DNA of 64,000 nucleotides from Emticicia sp. BO119 (GTDB lineage: Bacteria > Bacteroidota > Bacteroidia > Cytophagales > Spirosomataceae): NCBI RefSeq assembly GCF_013912375.1, contig NZ_JACETV010000001.1:1588217-1652216 (forward strand). The letters run 5' to 3'. The notes beneath the pieces were generated by a model, which worked only from the letters and a program-made list of their open reading frames with translations, was not told where the DNA came from and made no database searches. Of the stretch, positions 19,477 through 27,441 are shown one piece after another. Positions within the stretch are counted from its first letter, which is position 1, and each line of letters begins with the position of its first letter. A program made the position numbers and the translations under genes.

Positions 19477-20442
19477 CTATTTCAGGTCTTTTACTGCTTT
19501 TGTTAGTTTAGGTAATACATCAAAAACATCACCTACAATACCGTAATCTGCAGCTTTAAAAAATGGAGCATCCGCATCTTTATTAATCACTACTATAACT
19601 TTAGAGGAGTTTACGCCAGCGAGGTGCTGAATAGCACCTGAAATTCCACAAGCTATATATAGATTTGGGGAAACTTTTACCCCTGTTTGCCCAACATGTT
19701 CATGATGGGGGCGCCAATCCAGATCTGATACTGGTTTAGAACAGGCTGTTGCTGCTCCTAAAGCTTCTGCTAAGTCTAATAAAGGTTGCCAGTGTTCTGG
19801 TCCTTTCATACCACGCCCACCTGATACCACGAGGTCGGCCTCTGGTAATGAAACTGTTCCTGTTGCTTTTATGGTCTCTGTAACTTTTGCTGTAAATAGA
19901 TTGTCATCTAACGCTGGTGTAAATGATTCAACCGTGGCTGAAGTATTGGTTTCAACAGGATTTACCACATTCTTCTTGACTGCCAATATCGTTATATCAT
20001 TTTGTATATTTACATCGACAAAGGCCTTACCCGTAAAAATGCTTCTTTTAACTTTGAAACCATTAGATAGATCCGGTAATTCTACTACATTGCCCACTAC
20101 AGCAGCCTTTAGTGATCCGGCTGCACGGGCAGTTACAGCATCAGCCAATGATGATTTGGCTGTAATAATTACTTTAGCACCGGTTGTCTTGGCTGCTTCG
20201 GCCAATACTTTTGCATAAGCCATGCTATTAGGAAGCTCTAACTTTGCATCGTTGGCGTGCAAAACTTTGGTTGCGCCATAATTACCTGCAATGACCAGCT
20301 CAGCAGAGTCTGCTTTGCCAATTACCAGAGCTGTAACTGAAGTGCCTGATTTTTCGGCAACTTGTGCACCATAGTAAATGGCTTCGAGCGAAGATTTTTT
20401 AATTGCACCATCTGCAATCTCTGTAAAAACTAATATAGCCAT
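19477..20442 (-). CDS. etfA: Electron transfer flavoprotein alpha subunit
   Basis: FAD-binding subunit of the ETF heterodimer, which collects electrons from acyl-CoA dehydrogenases and related enzymes. The C-terminal FAD domain shows SGGRGMKGPEHWQ, GQTGVKVSPNLYIACGISG and the family signature running from INKDADAPFF to YGIVGDVFDVLPKL. The start is the ATG at 20442 (MAILVFTEIADG); an upstream start at 20511 would overlap etfB and add 23 unrelated residues. The gene is 34 nt after etfB and ends at a strong terminator. No ETF:quinone oxidoreductase is in the window. Confidence 0.96.
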   Translation of the reverse strand: MAILVFTEIADGAIKKSSLEAIYYGAQVAEKSGTSVTALVIGKADSAELVIAGNYGATKVLHANDAKLELPNSMAYAKVLAEAAKTTGAKVIITAKSSLADAVTARAAGSLKAAVVGNVVELPDLSNGFKVKRSIFTGKAFVDVNIQNDITILAVKKNVVNPVETNTSATVESFTPALDDNLFTAKVTETIKATGTVSLPEADLVVSGGRGMKGPEHWQPLLDLAEALGAATACSKPVSDLDWRPHHEHVGQTGVKVSPNLYIACGISGAIQHLAGVNSSKVIVVINKDADAPFFKAADYGIVGDVFDVLPKLTKAVKDLK

Positions 20443-20476
20443 GATTAAATGTCTTTTCTGAAATGAATAATGTGAA

Positions 20477-21211
20477 TTATAGTACTTTTGCCTCTTTATG
20501 TAATAACTCAATCAGCTTTTCGGCTTCATCAGCTGGGATCATCTGGCATGCACCTTTGGCTGGAGGTAAGCTGTATTTATCAGTTGAAGTCAAGGCTTCC
20601 CCTGAGGCTGGAATTACTTTTAAAGGTTTAGTACGTGCAGTCATAATTCCACGCATGTTCGGGATTTTCCATTCAGCAATGGGTTCCTGACAGCCTAAAA
20701 CCAAAGGGAGTGGAGCTTCTAACTTTTCTTTACCACCTTCAATCTCACGTGTCATTTTTGCTACTCCATTTTCAATATCTAACTGCATAACCGGAGAAAA
20801 AGAAGGGATTCCTAAGATTTCTCCAACAATGCCATGTACCACACCTGAATTGTAATCACTTGTTTCTCTTCCCATCAGAACGAGATCATAGTTGCCTTCT
20901 TTCGCAACTGTGGCAATTTGTTCGGCAACAAAATATGAATCAGTGGGCTCGGTATCGACCCTTATGGCATCATCTGCTCCGATAGCCAAAGCCTTGCGTA
21001 TTTGTGGCTCAGCATCAGCCTCTCCAACATTCAATACTGTAATACTTGCACCATATTGTTCTTTTAATTCAACGGCTCTTGCCAGTGCATAATCATCGTA
21101 AGGTCCGATAATATATTGCACTCCTGCTTTATTCAACTTTGTATCGCCGTCAGTAAAACTGATTTTTGAAGTAGTGTCAGGTACACTCGAAATGCAGACT
21201 AATATTTTCAT
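20477..21211 (-). CDS. etfB: Electron transfer flavoprotein beta subunit
   Basis: AMP-binding subunit of ETF, 244 aa. The N-terminus (MKILVCISSVPDTTSKISF) and the ETF-beta signature region (DLVLMGRETSDYNSGVVHG and VAKMTREIEGGKEKLEA) are visible. It is the first gene of the etfB-etfA pair. The long intergenic region upstream contains a consensus -7 element, a hairpin repeat and a 24-bp palindrome, which together suggest regulated expression. Confidence 0.96.
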   Translation of the reverse strand: MKILVCISSVPDTTSKISFTDGDTKLNKAGVQYIIGPYDDYALARAVELKEQYGASITVLNVGEADAEPQIRKALAIGADDAIRVDTEPTDSYFVAEQIATVAKEGNYDLVLMGRETSDYNSGVVHGIVGEILGIPSFSPVMQLDIENGVAKMTREIEGGKEKLEAPLPLVLGCQEPIAEWKIPNMRGIMTARTKPLKVIPASGEALTSTDKYSLPPAKGACQMIPADEAEKLIELLHKEAKVL

Positions 21212-21220
21212 AGTATTTTG

Positions 21221-21280
21221 CCCCTTACCCCTAAAGGGAAGTTGTTTATAGAATAGATGCTTTTAGGGGTTTTCTAAAAA
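21221..21280. repeat. REP-like palindromic element in the etfB leader
   Basis: ACCCCTAAA (21227-21235) and TTTAGGGGT (21262-21270) form a 9-bp inverted repeat around a 26-nt spacer. The CCCCTTACCCCTAAAGGG part resembles short palindromic repeats that I have seen between genes in other Bacteroidota. It would lie in the 5' untranslated region of etfB, starting 10 nt before the ATG. I found no second copy in this window. Confidence 0.45.
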
Positions 21281-21317
21281 GCATTATTAGTATAATGAAC
21301 TTAAGAGTTTTATTGCC

Positions 21318-21325
21318 TAAATTTG
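21318..21325 (+). promoter_or_regulatory. Candidate -7 element for the TPR gene
   Basis: TAAATTTG matches TAnnTTTG, and transcription would start near 21331. No clear -33 TTTG is visible, so activation may be needed or the element may be weak. Confidence 0.35.
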
Positions 21326-21350
21326 CCTTAGAGCAAAAAATAAGACTGAA

Positions 21351-21374
21351 AATTGTTATGCATGCATAACAATT
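21351..21374. promoter_or_regulatory. 24-bp perfect palindrome, candidate operator between etfB and the TPR gene
   Basis: The half-site is AATTGTTATGCA followed directly by its exact reverse complement, giving 24 bp of perfect dyad symmetry with no spacer. It overlaps the expected transcription start of the minus-strand etfBA operon (near 21370) and lies just downstream of the candidate start for the plus-strand TPR gene. The size and symmetry suit a dimeric repressor such as a TetR-family protein, but no such gene is in the window. Confidence 0.55.
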
Positions 21375-21375
21375 G

Positions 21376-21403
21376 CAAATCTAAATTAAAGAGGATTAGT
21401 ATG
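21376..21403 (-). promoter_or_regulatory. Candidate etfBA promoter
   Basis: On the minus strand TAGATTTG (21383-21376) matches the -7 consensus and is preceded after about 20 nt by CTTG. The start would be near 21370, inside the 24-bp palindrome, with a leader of about 160 nt that includes the REP-like hairpin. Confidence 0.45.
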
Positions 21404-21724
21404 CAAGAGGAAAGATTAAAAATTTTATTACAATATTTAGAAGAAGAACCAGACGATCCTTTTAATATTTATGGAGTGGCAATGGAGTACATGAATAGTA
21501 ATTCTGAAAAGGCACTTTTTTATTTGGAAAGGTTGCTGATTGAATATCCTGATTATGTGCCAACTTATTATCATGCAGCCGCTTTGTATTTTGAAAAAGA
21601 GCAATTTGAGAAGGCAGAGGAAGTGTATAAAAAAGGAATAGAAATAGCTCATCAAAAGCAGAATATTAAAGCTTATGATGAGCTGAAACGAGCTTATAGA
21701 ATGTTTTTGGACGAACTTGAGTGA
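21401..21724 (+). CDS. Small tetratricopeptide-repeat protein
   Basis: 107-residue acidic protein made of TPR-like helix pairs: residues 1-30 (ERLKILLQYLEEEPDDPFNIY), 31-60 (NSEKALFYLERLLIEYPDY) and 61-95 (TYYHAAALYFEKEQFEKAEE). No signal peptide is present, so it is cytoplasmic, and it is likely a protein-interaction module. The ATG at 21401 is preceded by a GAGGA ribosome-binding site; an upstream in-frame ATG at 21353 falls inside the palindrome region and is rejected. It converges with the next minus-strand gene with only 2 nt between the stops. Confidence 0.75.
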   Translation: MQEERLKILLQYLEEEPDDPFNIYGVAMEYMNSNSEKALFYLERLLIEYPDYVPTYYHAAALYFEKEQFEKAEEVYKKGIEIAHQKQNIKAYDELKRAYRMFLDELE

Positions 21725-21726
21725 AT

Positions 21727-22113
21727 TTAGTAATAATATTCATCTTGCTCTTTCACATTCGTTTTTCCGAACAAGGCTCTGAAAGTATCTGTCATATAAA
21801 GCATATCCAATACTTTATTTCGAGCCTGCTTCATTATATAAACATTATGGTTTTGTTGTATTTGCTCCTCAATCTGTTTCACTATAAAAGCCATGCACTC
21901 TTCATTAATTGAAAAATCTTCAACAATATACATTACGAAGCGATTTCCGGGCTCATTGTCTGACAAATAAAAAACCAAGTGGAAATCTTCTCCTACCAAA
22001 AAGGCGGCAGTTTTATTGGTATCAAATGTTTTAAATATTTCTTTATTATCAACTAAACAATCGATTATCTCAACTTCGTCAGCTATTATCCTTAATGTTG
22101 GTTGTAAGTTCAT
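21727..22113 (-). CDS. Conserved-looking hypothetical protein, 128 aa
   Basis: I do not recognise the family. From the ATG at 22113 (MNLQPTLRIIADEVEI) the protein is 128 aa, without signal peptide or membrane segments. A beta-rich first half (TAAFLVGEDFHLVFYLSDNEPGN) is followed by a helical stretch (IVKQIEEQIQQNHNVYIMKQAR) and an acidic tyrosine tail. The start is supported by a GGAG ribosome-binding site and by a consensus promoter ending 40 nt upstream. A longer start at 22155 would fall inside the promoter -7 element. It is a single-gene unit. Confidence 0.65.
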   Translation of the reverse strand: MNLQPTLRIIADEVEIIDCLVDNKEIFKTFDTNKTAAFLVGEDFHLVFYLSDNEPGNRFVMYIVEDFSINEECMAFIVKQIEEQIQQNHNVYIMKQARNKVLDMLYMTDTFRALFGKTNVKEQDEYYY

Positions 22114-22152
22114 ATCTCCGTCCTTTTTATTGTGTTTTCGTTTGTTGCTTTT

Positions 22153-22186
22153 CAAATATAACGTAAGAATCTAAATAAAATTCAAA
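22153..22186 (-). promoter_or_regulatory. Promoter of the 128-aa hypothetical gene
   Basis: On the minus strand, TTTG (22186-22183), 22 nt, then TATATTTG (22160-22153) matches the Bacteroidota consensus exactly. The predicted leader is about 33 nt. Confidence 0.6.
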
Positions 22187-22366
22187 AAAAGTGAAAAAAA
22201 ATCTTGGAATAGTAATATTTTATATTTGTCAAAATTTTAAAAATCGGTTTGTTTTTGAGTATTTTTACTCAAAAAAATGTTTTTTCAACAAAAAGTCATT
22301 TGTGATTTAGGTAGCTTTGCCATATTATTTTAAAAAAATCAGTATTTAAGCTCAAATCAAACTTTG

Positions 22367-22374
22367 TATTTTTG
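22367..22374 (+). promoter_or_regulatory. Candidate -7 element for the asparaginase gene
   Basis: TATTTTTG fits TAnnTTTG, with a one-mismatch TTTA at 22345-22348 as -33 (18-nt spacing). Transcription would start near 22380, about 10 nt before the ATG. A second TAnnTTTG match (22221-22228) has no usable -33 partner. Confidence 0.3.
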
Positions 22375-22390
22375 CTAAAAAAACTTTTTT

Positions 22391-23464
22391 ATGGCCTATA
22401 GAACTTCAAAAATTACTACTTTATCAAGTAAAAATAATCGTGCCACCTCTGTCTTAATGATTTATACCGGAGGTACTTTGGGTATGGTATATGACTCAAA
22501 AAATAAGAGTTTAGTGCCTTTTAATTTCGATGAGATACTAACAAATGTGCCAGAATTGCATCGGCTGGAATTTGAACTTACTATTCTGACTCTTGAGAAA
22601 CCGATTGATTCATCAAATATGAATCCTAAAAACTGGGTGGAAATTGCTAAGATTGTATATGATAATTTTGAAGAGTTTGATGCCTTTGTTATTCTTCATG
22701 GTACTGATACGATGGCTTATACGGCCTCAGCCTTAAGTTTTCTCCTGGAGAATTTAAGTAAACCAGTGATTCTAACTGGTGCACAATTACCCATTGGCAT
22801 CGCAAGGACAGATGCTCGTGAAAATTTGATTACTGCTTTAGAAATAGCTTCTGCTAAAATCAATGGCAGACCAATTATACCTGAAGTAGCTATATATTTT
22901 AACTCTTACTTATTGCGTGGTAACCGGGCGAAAAAAAAAGAGAGCAGTCAGTTTAATGCATTCAGATCTGAGAATTATCCGAATCTGGCTGAAGTAGGGG
23001 TGACTATTGACTACAATTTCCCGTTTATTCGTGCTTACCGAACAGATCTTCCCTTACAATTGCACGAAAATCTGAATCATAATGTGGTGATACTCAAACT
23101 TTTTCCGGGTATTAAACAGAATTTGATTCATAATATATTTAATACCAGTGAATTAAAAGGAGTAGTTTTAGAAACTTATGGTGCTGGCAATGCCCCATCT
23201 GAGGGGTGGTTTTTAGAAGAGCTCAAGGAAGCTATTGATGAAGGAATTGTTATTTTTAATGTTTCGCAGTGCGATGGAGGGAGAGTTTTGCAAGGCACGT
23301 ATCAAACTTCCAGAAAACTTCTTGAAATCGGAGTAGTAAGCGGCTCGGATATTACAACCGAAGCAGCCATTACTAAAATGATGTTTTTATTAGGTAAAGA
23401 AGATTCATACGAGCGTGTGAAGTTTAACCTTGAAACAGATATTTGTGGAGAGATGTCGGTTTAA
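22391..23464 (+). CDS. ansA: Type I L-asparaginase
   Basis: Hydrolyses asparagine to aspartate and ammonia. Both active-site threonine motifs are present: YTGGTLGM near residue 25 and LHGTDTMAYTASALSF near 100. Other conserved blocks are VILTGAQLPIG and NVSQCDGGRV. There is no signal peptide, so this is the cytoplasmic type I enzyme, 357 aa. It is a single gene convergent with the AraC-type regulator; the stops are 16 nt apart. Confidence 0.94.
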   Translation: MAYRTSKITTLSSKNNRATSVLMIYTGGTLGMVYDSKNKSLVPFNFDEILTNVPELHRLEFELTILTLEKPIDSSNMNPKNWVEIAKIVYDNFEEFDAFVILHGTDTMAYTASALSFLLENLSKPVILTGAQLPIGIARTDARENLITALEIASAKINGRPIIPEVAIYFNSYLLRGNRAKKKESSQFNAFRSENYPNLAEVGVTIDYNFPFIRAYRTDLPLQLHENLNHNVVILKLFPGIKQNLIHNIFNTSELKGVVLETYGAGNAPSEGWFLEELKEAIDEGIVIFNVSQCDGGRVLQGTYQTSRKLLEIGVVSGSDITTEAAITKMMFLLGKEDSYERVKFNLETDICGEMSV

Positions 23465-23479
23465 ATAGATTGATTATTT

Positions 23480-24337
23480 TTACTTTTTCCTTAGTACCAA
23501 GTTTTTAAATTGCATAGGGCTTTTACCTTTTACTTGTTTAAAGACTTTACTGAAATATGAAACATTTGAGAAACCGCATTCAAAGCATACATCTGTGATA
23601 CTTTTTTCAGTCATTAGTAACTTACAAGCCTGATTGATTCGATATTCGTTCACAAAGTCAGTATATGTCATATTCATTACCTTTTTGAAATAATTGCAGA
23701 ATGACGGAACTGTCAAGTGTGCAACATCAGCTACCTGCTTAATATTAATCGGGGCTTGATACGAGAGCTCAACATATTCATAAATCCGTTTGATACGAGC
23801 CTGATCTTTTTGGTTAAAATCATAGCGGGTATCGGCTACATTCAGTAAAATGTAATCTTCGGAATTAGCTAATATCTGAAAAATTGACAATAACTCAATC
23901 ATTCTCCCAAAATGGGTCAGCTGAAGCATTTTCTTCAGTCTGTTTCCAACAATTTTTTTTGTTTGCCCAAAAAAATGAATCCCATGTTGAGATCGTTCAA
24001 AAAGTGCTTTAACGGCAGTCATTTCAGGTCTATCGAAGAATTCTTCCCCTAAAAAATCCTCTTTGAATTGGATAACTGTTTCTTCATGTTCGTCTAATGC
24101 ATCGTAGCCAAATCCAGCATGTGGTAAGTTAGAACCTATCAGAACCAAATCTCCGTCTTCATAGTAGCTGAGATGGTTTCCGACATGCCTGCGTCCGGTA
24201 CCATAATGTACATAAACCATCTCGTATTCAGGATGATAATGATAGTTCCACGGAAAAATATTTGAAGAAATCTTTAAATGTAGCAGTCTGAAGGAACTTC
24301 CTTCGTCAGGTTGGATCTTTTCAAAGGGTGTTTTCAC
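23480..24337 (-). CDS. AraC-family transcriptional regulator
   Basis: 285-aa regulator. The N-terminal half is a cupin sensor domain (NYHYHPEYEMVYVHYGTGRRHVG-type fold with several histidines, then LIGSNLPHAGF). Two helix-turn-helix motifs at about residues 190-285 form the AraC DNA-binding domain (IKQVADVAHLTVPSFCNYFKKV and ITDVCFECGFSNVSYFSKVFK). The start is a GTG at 24337. It is divergent from the MFS-trehalase pair, so it probably senses a sugar and controls that operon; this is inference from position. Confidence 0.9.
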   Translation of the reverse strand: MKTPFEKIQPDEGSSFRLLHLKISSNIFPWNYHYHPEYEMVYVHYGTGRRHVGNHLSYYEDGDLVLIGSNLPHAGFGYDALDEHEETVIQFKEDFLGEEFFDRPEMTAVKALFERSQHGIHFFGQTKKIVGNRLKKMLQLTHFGRMIELLSIFQILANSEDYILLNVADTRYDFNQKDQARIKRIYEYVELSYQAPINIKQVADVAHLTVPSFCNYFKKVMNMTYTDFVNEYRINQACKLLMTEKSITDVCFECGFSNVSYFSKVFKQVKGKSPMQFKNLVLRKK

Positions 24338-24436
24338 TATATTAAGATGGGAATAATTAAAATTTTCATAAAAATAGTAATATAGTATTAAAACTCATGA
24401 ATGGAAGAATATTTTTTATCATTTGATATGCCGAAT

Positions 24437-24469
24437 TTTGTATCACGTTAAATAATACATTTAGTTTTG
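24437..24469 (+). promoter_or_regulatory. Consensus promoter upstream of the MFS-trehalase operon
   Basis: TTTG (24437-24440), 21 nt, TAGTTTTG (24462-24469) is an exact Bacteroidota consensus promoter. Transcription would start near 24476, roughly 180 nt upstream of the MFS start codon, and runs at once into the terminator at 24500-24530. Confidence 0.65.
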
Positions 24470-24499
24470 TTTTAGAAAATACGTCAACGTATGATGAAT

Positions 24500-24530
24500 A
24501 AAAAAGCGAGCAAAATGCTCGTTTTTTTTT
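24500..24530 (+). terminator. Terminator or attenuator in the MFS-trehalase leader
   Basis: The GC core CGAGCA / TGCTCG with a 3-nt loop is preceded by AAAAAA and followed by nine T residues. It works on either strand by sequence. On the plus strand it lies only about 30 nt after the predicted transcription start, so it would end a transcript of about 50 nt, either a small RNA or an attenuated leader. Confidence 0.7.
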
Positions 24531-24656
24531 GAGTGAAATTGCTTGAATTAGTGCATAAATGTCATAAATCTTACATAATTTAGTGATTTTACAACTATTC
24601 AATCATTCGAAATCAGCTAATTGGTTATTGAACTTATCCCTATCCTATTTACACTT

Positions 24657-25910
24657 ATGAAAAACTGGAAAATCAAACTGTCCTTGTATCTTAATTATTT
24701 TGTATTTGCTATTTTATTGAATAGTGTAGGCATTTTAATTCAGAAGTCCATTAATAGCTACCATGTTGATGAAATAGCCGCCAGCTCGCTTGAAGCATTT
24801 AAAGATTTATCTATTGCTTTTGTTTCTTTTTTTGTGGGTTCTTTCTTACCAAGATTAGGCTATAAAAAAGGTATGTTAATTGCCTTAGGTACTGTGTTCA
24901 TTGGCTGTGTGGTTATGTACTTTGGTAATTCATTCACGGCAGTAAGAATCCTTTTTGCTTGTGTAGGTATTTCATTTGCAGTTATTAAAGTATCCGTTTA
25001 TTCCTTAGTTGGATTGCTTGCCAGCAACGATAAAGAACATAAAAGTATTCTGAGTTCAATTGAAAGTTTCTTTATGGTTGGTATTGCGGTAGCTTTTGTG
25101 TCTTTTCCTTTGTTCTACAGTGATATTGACCCGAATGCCTGGTTAAGAGTTTATTTAGTAGTTGCATTATTAGTATTAATATCTTTCGTTTTCCTGCTTT
25201 TTTCTGACTTTGATGCACTTGATTATGAAGTCCCGGGTAGTAATATAGGTGATGATTTTAAACAGATGATTAGCTTATTGAAAAGACCGCTAGTTTTAGT
25301 GTTTGCCATAGCAGCTTTTATGTATGTGATGACAGAGCAGGGAATTATGAGCTGGTTGCCAACTTTCAATGAAAAAGTGCTTCATTTACCTGAGCGAACG
25401 AGTGTATTTATGGCAGTAATATTGATGCTATCAATTGCAGGGGGCAGGTTTGTTTCTTCTATTCTCATAAAAAAAATATATTGGTTAACTATCTTGTTAG
25501 TTTGCCTGATAGGGGCAGCTCTTATGGTTATACTGGTTCTACCTCAAACCAATGGCTTAGAAGTTAAGGAAATCAACTCCTTAGGCGATTTACCTATTAT
25601 TGCTTATGTTTTTCCACTAATAGGCTTCTTTTTGGCCCCTTTATATCCATTAGTAAACTCAATCGTCTTAAGTGCTACTGAAAAGATATTTCATAGCCCG
25701 ATGGCTTCATTGCTTACTTTCTTTTCTGCAATAGGGGGAACTTTGGGCTCTCGGTTAGTAGGTTATCTTTTCAAAAATATTGGGGGAGACAAAGCATTTT
25801 ACTTCTCATTAATACCTATGGGAATTTTAATCATTTGTTTATTCCTATTAAATAGTATTCAGAAAAAGTCAGGTAAAAATATTGAATTCAATACCTCTGG
25901 CGGGCATTGA
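24657..25910 (+). CDS. MFS sugar transporter
   Basis: Major facilitator superfamily permease of 417 aa with about twelve membrane segments. The first transmembrane half includes GSFLPRLGYKKGMLIALG, the A-type loop between helices 2 and 3. There is a central cytoplasmic loop around residues 190-215 and a second half beginning RPLVLVFAIAAFMYVMTEQG. The pattern resembles FucP-like sugar:H+ symporters. The ATG at 24657 is used; a TTG at 24621 would add 12 residues. It overlaps the trehalase gene region, so trehalose or a related disaccharide is the likely substrate (inference). Confidence 0.85.
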   Translation: MKNWKIKLSLYLNYFVFAILLNSVGILIQKSINSYHVDEIAASSLEAFKDLSIAFVSFFVGSFLPRLGYKKGMLIALGTVFIGCVVMYFGNSFTAVRILFACVGISFAVIKVSVYSLVGLLASNDKEHKSILSSIESFFMVGIAVAFVSFPLFYSDIDPNAWLRVYLVVALLVLISFVFLLFSDFDALDYEVPGSNIGDDFKQMISLLKRPLVLVFAIAAFMYVMTEQGIMSWLPTFNEKVLHLPERTSVFMAVILMLSIAGGRFVSSILIKKIYWLTILLVCLIGAALMVILVLPQTNGLEVKEINSLGDLPIIAYVFPLIGFFLAPLYPLVNSIVLSATEKIFHSPMASLLTFFSAIGGTLGSRLVGYLFKNIGGDKAFYFSLIPMGILIICLFLLNSIQKKSGKNIEFNTSGGH

Positions 25911-25927
25911 TTGCAGAAAAAAAGAAA

Positions 25928-27436
25928 ATGAAACAACCGATTAGATATATTCACGAGTTAGGAGAACTATTTGAAGACGTACAATTAGCAAATGTATTTC
26001 CGGATAATAAAACATTTCCTGATTGTACTCCTAAAGGCATAAATAATGAGGAGAGTTTACTGGAAATTAAAACAAGATATGCAGAGCAGAAGAACTTATC
26101 TGAATTTGATTTGCGAAGATTTGTGTTAAATAATTTTGACCTGCCTCAAGGGCATGAAACTTCTTATAAAACTGATAAAACGGAATCCGCGAAGGAACAT
26201 ATTGAAGAATTATGGACAATATTGACTCGTGAGCCACATAATGAAAAATCATCGTTAATACCTTTGCCTAATCCGTATATTGTTCCTGGTGGACGATTCG
26301 GAGAGGTTTATTATTGGGATAGCTACTTTACTATGTTAGGTCTTCAAGAGTCAAACAGGATAGATATGATTCAGGCAATGGTTGATAATTTTTCTTATCT
26401 CATTTACAAAATCGGGCATATTCCTAATGCTAATCGTATATATTATATAGGCCGCTCACAGCCTCCTTTCTACGCCTTAATGCTCAGACTATTAAGTGAG
26501 GTAAAAGGTGGAAAAGTGATGGTTGATTATCTACCCTATTTAGAGAAAGAATATGAATTCTGGATGGAGGGGAAACGTTTGATAAAAGGAGATACAAAAG
26601 CCGTAAAGAGAGTGGTGAAAATGAAGGATGGTGAGGTGCTTAATCGCTACTGGGATAACCACTGTACTCCCCGTCCGGAAGCATTTAAAGAAGATTTTGA
26701 GCTGGCAAAAAACTCAAAACAAAGACCTGAAGAACTATATAGGAATTTAAGAGCCGCTGCAGAATCGGGTTGGGATTTTAGTAGCCGCTGGTTCAGAAAT
26801 CCTGATGCATTTGATAGTATCCATACAACGGATATTATTCCGATCGATTTGAATTGTCTATTGGTCTACTTAGAGGAAACCATTGCAGAAGTATATGATT
26901 CACAGAAAAGTACTGTCACAGCTAAAAAATACAAAATACTTGCTAAAAGCAGGAGAGAGGCTATACAGAAATACTGTTGGAATAAAGAAAAGGGCTTTTA
27001 CTTCGATTACGATTTCATATTGAATGCTCAAAAAGAGCATCAAACGCTAGCCTCAACTTATCCGCTTTTCTTTTCTTTAGCCACACCTGAACAGGCTCAT
27101 AAAATAAAACAGACCTTGGAAGAGAAATTTCTGAAAACAGGGGGTTTAGTAACTACGCTTGCATTTACAGGACAACAGTGGGACGCACCAAATGGGTGGG
27201 CCCCTTTGCAATGGATTGCTTATAAAGGTTTAAAAAATTACGGTTTTGGAAAATTAGCGCATGAAATTAAAACGAGATGGCTTAAATTGAATCTGAAGGT
27301 ATATAAGGATTCCGGGAAAATGACCGAAAAGTACAATGTGAACGATAAGGACATTGAAGCAGGTGGAGGCGAATACCCGAATCAGGATGGTTTTGGTTGG
27401 ACAAACGGCGTACTTTTAAAAATGATGGTTGAGTAA
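25928..27436 (+). CDS. treF: Alpha,alpha-trehalase (GH37)
   Basis: Hydrolyses trehalose to two glucose molecules. GH37 signatures are present: signature 1 PGGRFGEVYYWDSYFTM (near residue 120), signature 2 QWDAPNGWAPLQWIA (near 418) and the C-terminal GGGEYPNQDGFGWTNG. No signal peptide is visible, so it acts in the cytoplasm on imported sugar, as TreF does. I prefer the ATG at 25928 (MKQPIRYIHELGELF); a TTG at 25907 would overlap the MFS stop and add seven residues. The pairing with an MFS permease supports trehalose uptake and use. Confidence 0.93.
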   Translation: MKQPIRYIHELGELFEDVQLANVFPDNKTFPDCTPKGINNEESLLEIKTRYAEQKNLSEFDLRRFVLNNFDLPQGHETSYKTDKTESAKEHIEELWTILTREPHNEKSSLIPLPNPYIVPGGRFGEVYYWDSYFTMLGLQESNRIDMIQAMVDNFSYLIYKIGHIPNANRIYYIGRSQPPFYALMLRLLSEVKGGKVMVDYLPYLEKEYEFWMEGKRLIKGDTKAVKRVVKMKDGEVLNRYWDNHCTPRPEAFKEDFELAKNSKQRPEELYRNLRAAAESGWDFSSRWFRNPDAFDSIHTTDIIPIDLNCLLVYLEETIAEVYDSQKSTVTAKKYKILAKSRREAIQKYCWNKEKGFYFDYDFILNAQKEHQTLASTYPLFFSLATPEQAHKIKQTLEEKFLKTGGLVTTLAFTGQQWDAPNGWAPLQWIAYKGLKNYGFGKLAHEIKTRWLKLNLKVYKDSGKMTEKYNVNDKDIEAGGGEYPNQDGFGWTNGVLLKMMVE

Positions 27437-27441
27437 ACGTA

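Larger units (their letters stand above)
24338..24656. other. Intergenic region with a compact promoter-terminator unit
   Basis: This 319-nt divergent region between the AraC regulator and the MFS gene holds a plus-strand consensus promoter and an intrinsic terminator (listed separately). An open frame of 78 codons on the minus strand (24366-24602) runs through the terminator and has no coding features. TACGT-ca-ACGTA (24478-24490) is a small palindrome between promoter and terminator. Confidence 0.6.

Noticed and set aside
20463..21092. Plus-strand frames opposite etfB
   Set aside because: They are antisense shadows of a well-conserved gene.
24366..24602. 78-codon minus-strand frame in the AraC-MFS gap
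   Set aside because: It reads through the terminator hairpin, overlaps the opposite promoter, and has no coding character.
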